Assembly (NCBI GenBank): GCA_903824185.1
Contig: CAIJVU010000052.1
Location: 56,893-120,892 of the forward strand
Direction: 5' to 3'
DNA length: 64,000 nt
Origin: an uncultured Hyphomicrobiales bacterium
GTDB taxonomy: Bacteria; Pseudomonadota; Alphaproteobacteria; Rhizobiales; Beijerinckiaceae
This document shows positions 16,641 to 24,903 of the stretch, one piece after another. A program made the translations under genes and the position numbers. Each line of letters starts with the position of its first letter. The stretch's first letter is position 1. A model generated the notes under the pieces. The model did no database searches. It saw only the letters and a list, made by a program, of their open reading frames with translations, and had not been told where the DNA came from.

Positions 16641-17392
16641 CACACATCCCCATCACCCAAATAAGCGGCCCGAACGCGCGGATCCTGCCGCACCAAAGCG
16701 GGCGTTGCGCAGGCAATGACTTCCCCATCAACCAAAACACTGACACGGTCGGCAAGGGAAAAAACCGCATCCATATCATGCTCAACCAACAGCATGGCAA
16801 TCTGGCCTTTGAAGCGTTGCAACAAAGACAGCAAGCGCTGCGTCTCATCATGCCCCATGCCCGCCATCGGCTCGTCCAGCAAAAGCAATTTGGGCTTCAA
16901 AGCCAAAGCCATGGCAATCTCCAAAGCGCGCTTTTCCCCATGCGACAGATGACGCGCTTCAACGGAATGACGCTCGGCTAATCCGACTTGATCAAGATAG
17001 ACAAGAGCCTGATCATTCAAAGCTTTGTCTTGATAGGCATTGGCCCATAAATCCAAGGGATTATGCGCAATGGACTGAACAGCCAAGGCCACATTGTCCA
17101 AAACAGTCAAAGACCCCACAATCGATGTGATCTGGAATGTCCGAACCAACCCCATCCTTGCCCGTCTTTGCATCGGCAGATTCGCGATGTTTTGACCATC
17201 ATATACAAGGCTGCCGCCATCGGGTTTAAGATGGCCGGTGATTTGATGGATCAGCGTTGTCTTACCGGCCCCATTCGGGCCAATCACGGCATGAATTTCA
17301 TCGGGCATCACATCCAGTGACACATGATTGGTGACACAAATGGCCCCGTAATGCTTTTGCAAATTGCGGACGGATAAAATGGGGTCAGCCAT
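16640..17392 (-). CDS. livG: Branched-chain amino acid-type ABC transporter ATP-binding protein LivG
   Basis: About 250 residues from the ATG at 17392, which overlaps the livM stop by eight bases. A longer open frame upstream lies within livM and is ignored. It has Walker A (GPNGAGKTTLIHQITG), the signature LSHGEKRALEIAMAL and Walker B (LLLLDEPMAGMG), all typical of LivG. It forms the ATPase pair with LivF under the LivH/LivM permease. Confidence 0.9.
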   Translation of the reverse strand: MADPILSVRNLQKHYGAICVTNHVSLDVMPDEIHAVIGPNGAGKTTLIHQITGHLKPDGGSLVYDGQNIANLPMQRRARMGLVRTFQITSIVGSLTVLDNVALAVQSIAHNPLDLWANAYQDKALNDQALVYLDQVGLAERHSVEARHLSHGEKRALEIAMALALKPKLLLLDEPMAGMGHDETQRLLSLLQRFKGQIAMLLVEHDMDAVFSLADRVSVLVDGEVIACATPALVRQDPRVRAAYLGDGDV

Positions 17393-18365
17393 GCCCTTGC
17401 CCTCTGTCCTTGTGCAGCAAGACCAACAGACGGGACAAGCCTCCCTGACTGAACAAGACAAATACGATAATCAGCGGGCCAAAAATCACTTTCCAATTTT
17501 CTGTGAGACCGGACAATCCTTCTTCCAAAAGCATAAAGGCAAAGGCGCCCGCAACGGCCCCCCAAAGCGATCCAACGCCCCCTAAGATCACCATGAAAAT
17601 CAAATCACCGGAACGCTGCCACGAGGCAAAGGCGGGACTGACAAATTCTGTTTGATTGGCGAGAAGAAAACCGGACAAGCCGGCCATCATGCCGGAGATT
17701 GTATAGGCCTTCAAACGCACCCGAAAAACATCATAGCCCAGTGCGGTCATCCGGATTTCATTGTCGCGTGCCCCGAGCAAAACACGTCCGAAGCGCGACT
17801 GGACAATCCGCATCACAGCGAAAAGGCACAGCAGCAGACAGATTAGGGTCAAATAATAAAAGACAATTTTATTATTCAGGAAGGCCTGCCCCAGCACAGT
17901 CGCGCGTTTGGGCAGGGTGAGGCCATCATCCCCGCCATAGCGGTAAAGCGATTGCGCCGCGAAATAGATCATTTGGCCAAAAGCCAGCGTAATCATGATA
18001 AAAGTCACGCCACGGGTTTTAAGAGCCACCAAGCCTGTGACATAGGCAAAACAGGCACAGACCAGCATGGACAGCGGCAGACAAAGCAGCGTATCGCCCC
18101 ACCCTTCTTTGATCAAAATACCGGTGGTATAGGCGCCAATTCCAATCAATGCGGCATGGCCAAAACTAACAAGCCCGCCAATTCCCAAAACCAGATCAAG
18201 GGAGAGAGCGGCCAAAGCAAAAATCATGATCTGCGTGCACAAAGGCACCCAATGCGATTGCCCCGTTAGCACAGACGCCAAGGGAATGAGTGCCAGCACA
18301 GAGCCCAGAAAAATGGCAGGGCCTTGCATGGGATGCGCCTGCGCCGCTCCAGCCGATGGAATCAT
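17385..18365 (-). CDS. livM: Branched-chain amino acid-type ABC transporter permease LivM
   Basis: A 326-residue permease with about nine membrane segments. The segments AALSLDLVLGIGGLVSFGHAALIGIGAY and the GLSGFLLANQTEFVSPAFASW loop are characteristic of LivM. The ATG overlaps the livH stop by four bases. It pairs with LivH to form the channel. Confidence 0.9.
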   Translation of the reverse strand: MIPSAGAAQAHPMQGPAIFLGSVLALIPLASVLTGQSHWVPLCTQIMIFALAALSLDLVLGIGGLVSFGHAALIGIGAYTTGILIKEGWGDTLLCLPLSMLVCACFAYVTGLVALKTRGVTFIMITLAFGQMIYFAAQSLYRYGGDDGLTLPKRATVLGQAFLNNKIVFYYLTLICLLLCLFAVMRIVQSRFGRVLLGARDNEIRMTALGYDVFRVRLKAYTISGMMAGLSGFLLANQTEFVSPAFASWQRSGDLIFMVILGGVGSLWGAVAGAFAFMLLEEGLSGLTENWKVIFGPLIIVFVLFSQGGLSRLLVLLHKDRGQGHG

Positions 18366-19282
18366 GACCGGCCTCTGGCAGGAAACAGGCCTTGGGGCCG
18401 CAGAAACAAGACTATGGCCATCAAAATGTAAATGAACATAGACGACAGGCCATTGGCAATGCCGCGGGCCGCAGCAGCGCCTGTAAACAAGCGCAAGACA
18501 TCGACCATATAGCTGCGGGCCAGCGTATCAATCAGACCCACGAGCAAAGCACCGGCAAAGGCACCGCGGATGGACCCGATACCACCAATGACAATCACCA
18601 CAAACGCCAGAATGAGAATCTGATCTCCCATGCCCGGCTCCACCGACAAGATGGGGGCTGCCAGCGCCCCGGCAAATCCCGCCAATACAGAGCCCAAGGC
18701 AAAAATCAGCATGAATAACCGGCGCACATCGACCCCAAGGGCTGACAACATATCCGGATGAGAGGCTCCGGCCCGCACTTGCATCCCGATGCGGGTTTTT
18801 TCAACACCCAGCCATAACAGAAGGGCCATGATCAAACCCGCCGCAATAATCACAAACCGATAGAGCGGATAAAGGATGCCATCGCCCAGCAAAACCGCGC
18901 CTTCAAACCAAGAAGGAATCGGCACCGACAAAGGCGAAGCGCCGAAGACCATTTTCACCCCTTGATTTAAAAACAAAATCAAACCGAAGGTTGCCAAAAC
19001 CTGATCAAGATGGCTGCGCTGATAAAGCGGTCTGAACACCACATGTTCGAGCAGCAAGCCAATCAGCAAAACACCGATCAAGGCCAAGACCAGACCCACC
19101 ACATAATGTCCGGTCAGGGCAATCATCACGGCGGCCAGATAAGCGCCGATCATATATTGGACGCCGTGGGCAAGGTTGATGAAATCCATCACGCCAAACA
19201 CCAGCGTCAATCCGGCCGCCACCATGAACATCAAAAGTCCCAGCTGCAATCCGTTCAAGATCTGAATGGCAAAAAGTGACAT
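18362..19282 (-). CDS. livH: Branched-chain amino acid-type ABC transporter permease LivH
   Basis: About 306 residues from the ATG at 19282. It is a LivH permease with eight or so membrane segments; FAIQILNGLQLGLLMFMVAAGLTLVFGVMDFINLAHG is the standard LivH start, and GIGSIRGAFAGALLVGLIDTLARSY is near the end. The gene is separated from livK by an intercistronic terminator, the usual way of making more binding protein than channel. Confidence 0.9.
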   Translation of the reverse strand: MSLFAIQILNGLQLGLLMFMVAAGLTLVFGVMDFINLAHGVQYMIGAYLAAVMIALTGHYVVGLVLALIGVLLIGLLLEHVVFRPLYQRSHLDQVLATFGLILFLNQGVKMVFGASPLSVPIPSWFEGAVLLGDGILYPLYRFVIIAAGLIMALLLWLGVEKTRIGMQVRAGASHPDMLSALGVDVRRLFMLIFALGSVLAGFAGALAAPILSVEPGMGDQILILAFVVIVIGGIGSIRGAFAGALLVGLIDTLARSYMVDVLRLFTGAAAARGIANGLSSMFIYILMAIVLFLRPQGLFPARGRS

Positions 19283-19325
19283 GAAAACTTCGCACCGGAC
19301 CATGGCTTGCGCAGAGCGCTTCACA

Positions 19326-19359
19326 TAAAAAAGCGGGCTCCCTTCACAAAGAGCCCGCT
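19326..19359 (-). terminator. Intercistronic Rho-independent terminator between livK and livH
   Basis: On the minus strand AGCGGGCTC and GAGCCCGCT form a perfect 9-bp stem around a ten-base loop, followed by TTTTTTA. It is 11 bases past the livK stop and upstream of livH. It probably acts as a partial terminator that lowers permease expression relative to the binding protein. Confidence 0.85.
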
Positions 19360-19370
19360 GATAGGAGGAT

Positions 19371-20570
19371 TTATTTCAAAGGACATTCCGCGGCATAGGT
19401 ATCGCCGTAATCGGAAAATACTTTTTCCTCGATTTCGGTCTGGAACTTGCCATCCGCACGCTTGGCCACTTTCACGACATAAAAGTCCTGAATGGGATAG
19501 CCATTGGTGTTGAATTTGAACTTGCCCCGCAAGGATACAAAATCAGCCTTTTTCAATGCCGCGCGCAAAGCGGCCTTGTCAGCGGTTGAGCCCTTGGTGG
19601 CTGTCAAAGCCGCATTGATCAATTGCCCGGCATCATAGGCCTGCATGGCGTAGGAGCCCGGCACCACATTAAAATTGGCCTCGTAATTTTGAACAAAGGC
19701 CTTGGATTGCGGATTATTCATATTGGGGGCCCAGCTCATGCCAGAGCGAAACCCAATGGCCGCATCCTGCTGAGCGGGCAGAACCGATTCATCAACCGTA
19801 AAGGCCGACAAGAAGGGCAATTTATCAGCAAGGCCAGCCTGTCTGAATTGCTTGACGAAATTGATGCCCATGCCACCCGGCAAAAACACAAACAACACGT
19901 CGGGTTTTGCAGACGCAATTTTGGCAAGCTCGGATGCATAATCGAGCTGTCCGAGCGGCGCATAAACCTCATCGACAATCTCGCCGGTAAAGTGGCGCTT
20001 GAAGCCCGCCAGTGAATCTTTACCTGCCTGATAATTGGGCGCGATCAGATAGGCGCGCTTATAGCCTTTATCTTGCGCATATTTACCCAAGACCTCATGC
20101 GGCTGGTCATTTTGATAAGAGGTCACAAAGAAATTTTCATGACAGGCTTTACCGGCGAAATTCGATGTTCCCGCATTGGGCGAAATCAAAAAGGCACCTG
20201 ACTCTGTCACAGGCTTGTGAATGGCTTGCAAAATATTGGAAAAGACCGGACCAACGACAAAATCGACTTTGTCCTTTTCAAGCAGGCCGCGCACTTTGCT
20301 CACGGCCACATCCGGCTTGAGCTCGTCATCAAGCACAATCACTTCCACCGGACGACCGGCAATCTTGCCACCCAAATCCTTGATCGCCAGTTGGAACCCA
20401 TCGCGGACCTGCTGGCCAAGTGTTGCTTGCGGCCCGGATAAAACGCTCACAAGACCGATTTTCAATGGTTCTTGTGCCTGTGCGCCCCCGATTCCAAATG
20501 CCAGCAATGCCAAACTAGCCTGTACAGCACTTATTGGCCTTTGTTTCTTTGCGCCGCGTTGCGTTATCAT
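19371..20570 (-). CDS. livK: LivK-type periplasmic substrate-binding protein
   Basis: A type I periplasmic binding protein of about 399 residues, from the ATG at 20570. A signal peptide (RPISAVQASLALLAFGIGGAQA) is followed by EPLKIGLVSVLSGPQATLGQ, the canonical LivK-family opening. Two lobes follow, with DDELKPDVAVSKVRGLLEKD and SPNAGTSNF as typical segments. It delivers substrate to LivHMGF. The family binds branched-chain amino acids, but also aromatic acids, amides and other small carboxylates, so the ligand is uncertain. A long codirectional operon with a CoA ligase lies downstream, so an organic acid is possible. Confidence 0.88.
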   Translation of the reverse strand: MITQRGAKKQRPISAVQASLALLAFGIGGAQAQEPLKIGLVSVLSGPQATLGQQVRDGFQLAIKDLGGKIAGRPVEVIVLDDELKPDVAVSKVRGLLEKDKVDFVVGPVFSNILQAIHKPVTESGAFLISPNAGTSNFAGKACHENFFVTSYQNDQPHEVLGKYAQDKGYKRAYLIAPNYQAGKDSLAGFKRHFTGEIVDEVYAPLGQLDYASELAKIASAKPDVLFVFLPGGMGINFVKQFRQAGLADKLPFLSAFTVDESVLPAQQDAAIGFRSGMSWAPNMNNPQSKAFVQNYEANFNVVPGSYAMQAYDAGQLINAALTATKGSTADKAALRAALKKADFVSLRGKFKFNTNGYPIQDFYVVKVAKRADGKFQTEIEEKVFSDYGDTYAAECPLK

Positions 20571-20684
20571 GCCTGCGATTCTCCCGAAATAATCTAAACT
20601 GGCTCTATATTGGCGTATTTCCTCGGCTTCTGCAAAGGCAAACACGCATATTTTCCAGTCCTTCAAGGGTGAAAGCATCAGATT

Positions 20685-20704
20685 TGATATCACTCATGAT
20701 ATCA
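20685..20704. promoter_or_regulatory. Paired palindromes in the livK/gnd divergent region
   Basis: Two copies of the 8-bp palindrome TGATATCA are separated by CTCA, giving a 12-base repeat period. They sit about 115 bases from the livK start and 130 from the gnd start, between divergently transcribed genes. This looks like a dimer-pair operator. No regulator gene is adjacent, so the binding protein is unknown. Confidence 0.4.
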
Positions 20705-20833
20705 GCGATACTCAATCAAGGCTTGAGGGCGTGAGAACCTGTTGATCAGCAGGAAGTTTCATCGCTTTGGCAGATGTTCTTCTGCCCCTCATCGGCACGA
20801 TCCGGCGTAACAGTTTATAAATGGAGTTTAACA

Positions 20834-21814
20834 GTGCAACTTGGGATGATTGGTTTGGGCCGTATGGGCGGCAATATTGTGCGGCGTTTGATGCGTCATG
20901 GTCATGAATGCGTGGTTTTTGATGCGAATGCCGAAACCGTTGCCCATCTCGGCAAAGAAGGCGCTAAAACCAGCACGGATTTGAAAAATCTGATCAGCCA
21001 ACTTGCCAAACCCCGCGCGGTTTGGGTGATGCTGCCTGCGGGTGATATCACGGAAAACACCATTTCAGCCCTGTCGGAGAGCCTTGAAGCAGGCGATATT
21101 ATTATTGATGGCGGCAATTCGAACTTCAAAGACGACGTTCGTCGGGCGCAGGAACTGGCCAAAAAGGGCATCCGCTATATCGATGTCGGAACCAGCGGCG
21201 GTGTTTGGGGCTTGGAACGCGGCTATTGCATGATGATCGGCGGCGACAAGACAGCCTTTGACCATCTTGATCCCATTTTCAAAACCTTGGCGCCCGGCAT
21301 TGGCACCATCGAAAAAACACCGGGTCGGGAAAACCGCAAATCAACCGCTGAGGAAGGCTATCTCTATACAGGGCCTGCCGGATCCGGTCATTTCGTGAAA
21401 ATGGTTCATAATGGCATCGAATATGGCCTGATGCAGGCCTATGGCGAAGGCTTGGATATTCTCAAAGGTGTTGCGCAGGACTGCATTCCAGCTGAGCGCC
21501 GCTATAACCTCGATCTTGCCGACATCACGGAATTGTGGCGTCGCGGTTCGGTTGTCTCCTCATGGCTTTTGGACCTGACCGCCATTTCTCTGGCCGAAGA
21601 CCCCCATCTGGAAAGCTTCTCAGGCCATGTCGATGATTCGGGTGAAGGGCGCTGGACGATCATGGCAGCCATTGAAGAGGCGGTGCCCGCCGATGTGCTG
21701 TCAGCCGCCCTGTATACGCGGTTCCGCTCACGCCAAGAGCATACTTTCGCGGAAAAAGTCTTGTCGGCCATGCGCAAACAATTTGGCGGCCATCAAGAAA
21801 CCAAGAAAGGCTGA
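20834..21814 (+). CDS. gnd: 6-phosphogluconate dehydrogenase, decarboxylating (short form)
   Basis: 326 residues from a GTG at 20834 with GGAG seven bases upstream; the open frame extends upstream, but the family starts at [12 protein letters not shown]. The Rossmann motif [12 protein letters not shown] is followed by the segment [10 protein letters not shown] and the catalytic region [19 protein letters not shown], with the active-site Lys and His. The length fits the short GndA/YqeC-type enzyme, often NAD-linked. It oxidises 6-phosphogluconate to ribulose 5-phosphate. It is five bases upstream of zwf, so the two oxidative pentose-phosphate steps are made together, although the intervening lactonase gene is not present here. 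Confidence 0.92.
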   Translation: MQLGMIGLGRMGGNIVRRLMRHGHECVVFDANAETVAHLGKEGAKTSTDLKNLISQLAKPRAVWVMLPAGDITENTISALSESLEAGDIIIDGGNSNFKDDVRRAQELAKKGIRYIDVGTSGGVWGLERGYCMMIGGDKTAFDHLDPIFKTLAPGIGTIEKTPGRENRKSTAEEGYLYTGPAGSGHFVKMVHNGIEYGLMQAYGEGLDILKGVAQDCIPAERRYNLDLADITELWRRGSVVSSWLLDLTAISLAEDPHLESFSGHVDDSGEGRWTIMAAIEEAVPADVLSAALYTRFRSRQEHTFAEKVLSAMRKQFGGHQETKKG

Positions 21815-21819
21815 CCCCC

Positions 21820-23355
21820 ATGCCACTCGATATCGAACATGCCATGACGCCGCATGGTGATCGGGCTCCCGATTGCACCATGGTGATTTTTGGCGGCGGC
21901 GGGGATTTGACCAAGCGTCTCTTGGCGCCTGCCCTTTACAATCTCGCGCGCACGGGCCTGTTGCCCGCGCGTTTCGCCCTGATCGGCGTCGACAAGCTGG
22001 ATATGGATGATGCGGGCTTTCGCGCCCATCTCGACAAAGCCATCCGTGATTTCGCTTCCGACAAGCATTACGCACAGACGCTGGATGAAAATGCTTTATC
22101 GGCTTTGCTGGAGCGCGTGCATTTCCTCTCGGGCGATTTTGGCGAAGACGACACCTATCATCGTCTGGACCGGATGATTGTGGGGATAAGCAAAGATCGC
22201 CACCAGTCAGACCATGTCTTGTTCTATATGGCTGTCGCCTCCCGCTTTTTCGGCCTCATTGTCGATCATCTCGGCAAATCCGGTCTGGCGCGTGAAGCGC
22301 CCGGTCAATGGCGGCGCGTGGTGGTTGAAAAGCCTTTCGGCAACGACTTGCAATCCGCCAAGGCTCTGAACACGCAATTGCGTCAGACCCTGATGGAAAG
22401 CCAGATCTACCGAATGGATCATTTCCTTGGCAAAGAAACCGTCCAAAACATCATGATGATGCGGTTTGCCAATGGGATCTTTGAACCGCTGTGGAACCGC
22501 GATCATATTGACCATATCCAGATCACAGTCGCTGAAACCGTTGGCGTCGAACGCCGCGCGGGCTTCTATGAGGCGACAGGTGCCATGCGCGACATGATCC
22601 CGAACCATCTGTTCCAATTGCTGGCGCTGACAGCCATGGAACCGCCCTCGTCTTTTTCAGCGGATGCTGTCCGGTCTGAAAAAACAAAAGCCTTGTTATC
22701 CGTTCATACCGTTGATCCGCACCGCGATGTGGTCAGGGGCCAATATGTGGCGGGGCAACGCGATGGCACTGCGCTGAAAGGCTACAGGCAGGAAGACGGT
22801 GTGGCACCTGACAGCCTAACTGAAACCTATCTCTCCATGCGTTTGATGCTGGATAATTGGCGTTGGGCGGGCGTTCCGTTTTATTTGCGGACCGGCAAAG
22901 CCATGTCGACGCGTCGCAGCGAAATATTGGTGCAATTCAAACGGCCGCCATTGTCACTGTTCCGCAATACGGCCACAGAAAATCTGATGCCCAACGCGCT
23001 TCTGATTAAGCTGCAACCGGAGGAAGGGGCGGCATTGAGTTTCGGCGCCAAGATACCGGGCCCTGCGATCCGCATTGGTCAGGTGCATATGGATTTCCAT
23101 TACAAGGATTATTTCCAGAACGCACCCGCCACCGGTTACGAGACCTTGATTTATGATTGCATGATCGGGGATGCCACCTTGTTCCAGCGCTCAGACAGCG
23201 TCATGGCAGGCTGGTCGATCGTCCAGCCTTTGCTGGATCATTGGGCGCAAGGGGCCGTGGTGCCGATGGCACATTATGCCGCAGGCAGCGAAGGCCCGAA
23301 AGAGTCCGAAGAAATGCTCCAAGAGCGTGGCCACCACTGGAAACCGCTCGATTAA
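21820..23355 (+). CDS. zwf: Glucose-6-phosphate 1-dehydrogenase
   Basis: A 511-residue enzyme of standard length. The nucleotide-binding loop FGGGGDLTKRLLAPALYNL is near residue 24, the VVVEKPFGNDL segment near 167 and the active-site motif RMDHFLGKETVQN near 198. It oxidises glucose 6-phosphate, giving NAD(P)H, and feeds gnd and the Entner-Doudoroff route. It is cotranscribed with gnd and followed immediately by a strong terminator. Confidence 0.95.
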   Translation: MPLDIEHAMTPHGDRAPDCTMVIFGGGGDLTKRLLAPALYNLARTGLLPARFALIGVDKLDMDDAGFRAHLDKAIRDFASDKHYAQTLDENALSALLERVHFLSGDFGEDDTYHRLDRMIVGISKDRHQSDHVLFYMAVASRFFGLIVDHLGKSGLAREAPGQWRRVVVEKPFGNDLQSAKALNTQLRQTLMESQIYRMDHFLGKETVQNIMMMRFANGIFEPLWNRDHIDHIQITVAETVGVERRAGFYEATGAMRDMIPNHLFQLLALTAMEPPSSFSADAVRSEKTKALLSVHTVDPHRDVVRGQYVAGQRDGTALKGYRQEDGVAPDSLTETYLSMRLMLDNWRWAGVPFYLRTGKAMSTRRSEILVQFKRPPLSLFRNTATENLMPNALLIKLQPEEGAALSFGAKIPGPAIRIGQVHMDFHYKDYFQNAPATGYETLIYDCMIGDATLFQRSDSVMAGWSIVQPLLDHWAQGAVVPMAHYAAGSEGPKESEEMLQERGHHWKPLD

Positions 23356-23360
23356 CAGAC

Positions 23361-23393
23361 AAAAAAAGGGGCACGTGATGTGCCCCTTTTTTT
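23361..23393. terminator. Bidirectional Rho-independent terminator
   Basis: GGGGCAC-GTGAT-GTGCCCC is a perfect 7-bp stem flanked by seven A residues on the left and seven T residues on the right. It sits between the convergent zwf (ending at 23355) and rhodanese (ending at 23413) genes and can stop transcription from both sides. Confidence 0.92.
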
Positions 23394-23412
23394 AATGATC
23401 TTGATTGATCAA

Positions 23413-23787
23413 TCAGGCTTCGGTTGGGCCGCCGGCCTTTTCCCAATCGCCAAAACCGCCAATATTGACAACCTTGTCATAACCCATTTCCTTCAGCACT
23501 TTGCCGGTCAAAGCAGCCTGCCCGCCAGCGCCGCAGACCAGATAGATATGGGCATCGCGTTTAAGAGCGGCATTATAATAAGGCGAGGTTTCGTCAGCTG
23601 AAAATTCCATAAATCCGCGCGGGATCCGCAAGGCCCCCTTGATCGTACCGGATTTGGAAATGGCGGCGCTATCACGCACGTCGATGAACAACGCACCGGC
23701 TTCGCCATAATGTTTCAAAGCGTCCTCGGCAGCAATGCGAGGCACAACAGCATTGGCTTCAGCCAAATAATCTTTTGCACTTTTCAT
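23413..23787 (-). CDS. Rhodanese-like domain protein
   Basis: A 124-residue single-domain rhodanese. It has the N-terminal LFIDVRDSAAI segment, the GTIKGALRIPRG strand and the active loop YLVCGAGGQAAL, whose cysteine would carry the persulfide. The C-terminal helix ends with VVNIGGFGDWEKAGGP, the normal family ending. It has no signal peptide, so it acts in the cytoplasm, probably in sulfur transfer. It converges with zwf and is divergent from the FNT channel gene. Confidence 0.88.
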   Translation of the reverse strand: MKSAKDYLAEANAVVPRIAAEDALKHYGEAGALFIDVRDSAAISKSGTIKGALRIPRGFMEFSADETSPYYNAALKRDAHIYLVCGAGGQAALTGKVLKEMGYDKVVNIGGFGDWEKAGGPTEA

Positions 23788-23822
23788 GGGTTTTCAGATC
23801 CTTGTTAAGAAAACGAGAAACC

Positions 23823-23868
23823 TAGTCTAACCCGCTTCGGATAAAATTCAAAGTTTTCTCTTAGACTA
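23823..23868. promoter_or_regulatory. Widely spaced inverted repeat in the rhodanese/FNT divergent region
   Basis: TAGTCTAA (23823-23830) and TTAGACTA (23861-23868) are perfect inverted 8-mers separated by 30 bases. They are close to the rhodanese start and upstream of a plausible FNT promoter (TTGACC at 23926, 18 bases, CATAGT at 23950). They could be paired operators for a looping regulator or the arms of a leader hairpin. Confidence 0.35.
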
Positions 23869-23990
23869 AAGGTTAAGACCAACCCTTATGGGCCGATTAA
23901 AACGGGCATGGGGCGTGTCCTTATATTGACCAGCCCTGCCCCAAGCTTCCATAGTCTGAAAGCAATTATAAGAACGAAAAGAGGAACCAA

Positions 23991-24866
23991 ATGGGACTAC
24001 CCAATACTCAGCCAGATCCGCAGACCTTGATCAATGCCCTTCTCCCGCCTGAAATGGCACAGGCCTGTGAAAATGTTGGGGTGGTCAAGGCAAACCGCGA
24101 TGCGCTGGCTTTGCTGGTTCTGGGCATATTGGCGGGGGCGTTTATTGCCTTTGGCGGGATGTTTTCAACCGTGGTCTTGAGCGGATCCGAAGCACTCCCT
24201 TGGGGTGTTGCGCGCCTGCTCGCCGGTCTTGTTTTTTCACTGGGCCTGATTTTGGTCATTATCGGTGGCGCTGAACTGTTTACCGGCGACACGCTGATGG
24301 TCATGGCCTATGCCAGCAACAAAATTTCACTGGCTCGCTTGTTGCGGGCTTGGGTTCTGGTTTATTTCGGAAATATTGTGGGGTCACTGGCAACGGTCGC
24401 GCTGGTTTTTGCCTCGGGCCATTATGGCTATGGCGGCGGCCTGATCGGAAAAACAGCTCTTGCCATAGCCAATAGCAAGGCCGCGTTGCCGACCATGCAG
24501 CTGCTGGCTCTGGCGATTTTGTGCAATGTTTTAGTCTGTCTGGCCGTTTGGATGTGTTTTGGCGCACGCTCCATCACCGACAAAGTCATGGTGATCGTCC
24601 CGCCCATCGCGGCTTTTGTTGCGGCGGGCTTTGAACATTGTGTGGCCAATATGTATTTATTGCCGTTCGGTCTCGCCATCAAATTATGGGCGGACCCGTC
24701 CTTTTGGGCGCATAGCGGATTATCGGCAGGCAATTACGCAGCACTTACCCTCGATAATATCCTTCATAATATTGCCATAGCCACGATCGGTAATCTGATT
24801 GGTGGCAGTTTGCTTGTGGGTGTGGTCTATTGGTTCGTCTATCTAAGACCAAGCCTGCACCGATGA
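23991..24866 (+). CDS. Formate/nitrite transporter-family channel
   Basis: A 291-residue FNT-family protein with six hydrophobic segments in the FocA/NirC pattern. It has FGGMFSTVVLSG in the first segment, ELFTGDTLMVMAYASNK at the central loop, YFGNIVGS, the conserved HCVANMYLLPFGL and NLIGGSLLVGVVYW near the end. FNT pentamers pass small monocarboxylate or inorganic anions such as formate, nitrite or hydrosulfide. The ATG follows AAGAGGAA. It is 37 bases upstream of the ABC gene and may lead an operon that continues through pfkB and glk. The ion is not evident, although the neighbouring rhodanese makes a sulfur species conceivable. Confidence 0.85.
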   Translation: MGLPNTQPDPQTLINALLPPEMAQACENVGVVKANRDALALLVLGILAGAFIAFGGMFSTVVLSGSEALPWGVARLLAGLVFSLGLILVIIGGAELFTGDTLMVMAYASNKISLARLLRAWVLVYFGNIVGSLATVALVFASGHYGYGGGLIGKTALAIANSKAALPTMQLLALAILCNVLVCLAVWMCFGARSITDKVMVIVPPIAAFVAAGFEHCVANMYLLPFGLAIKLWADPSFWAHSGLSAGNYAALTLDNILHNIAIATIGNLIGGSLLVGVVYWFVYLRPSLHR

Positions 24867-24903
24867 GAGACGGTGCTTCAAGCACGATCGGATTCTGTTT
24901 CCC

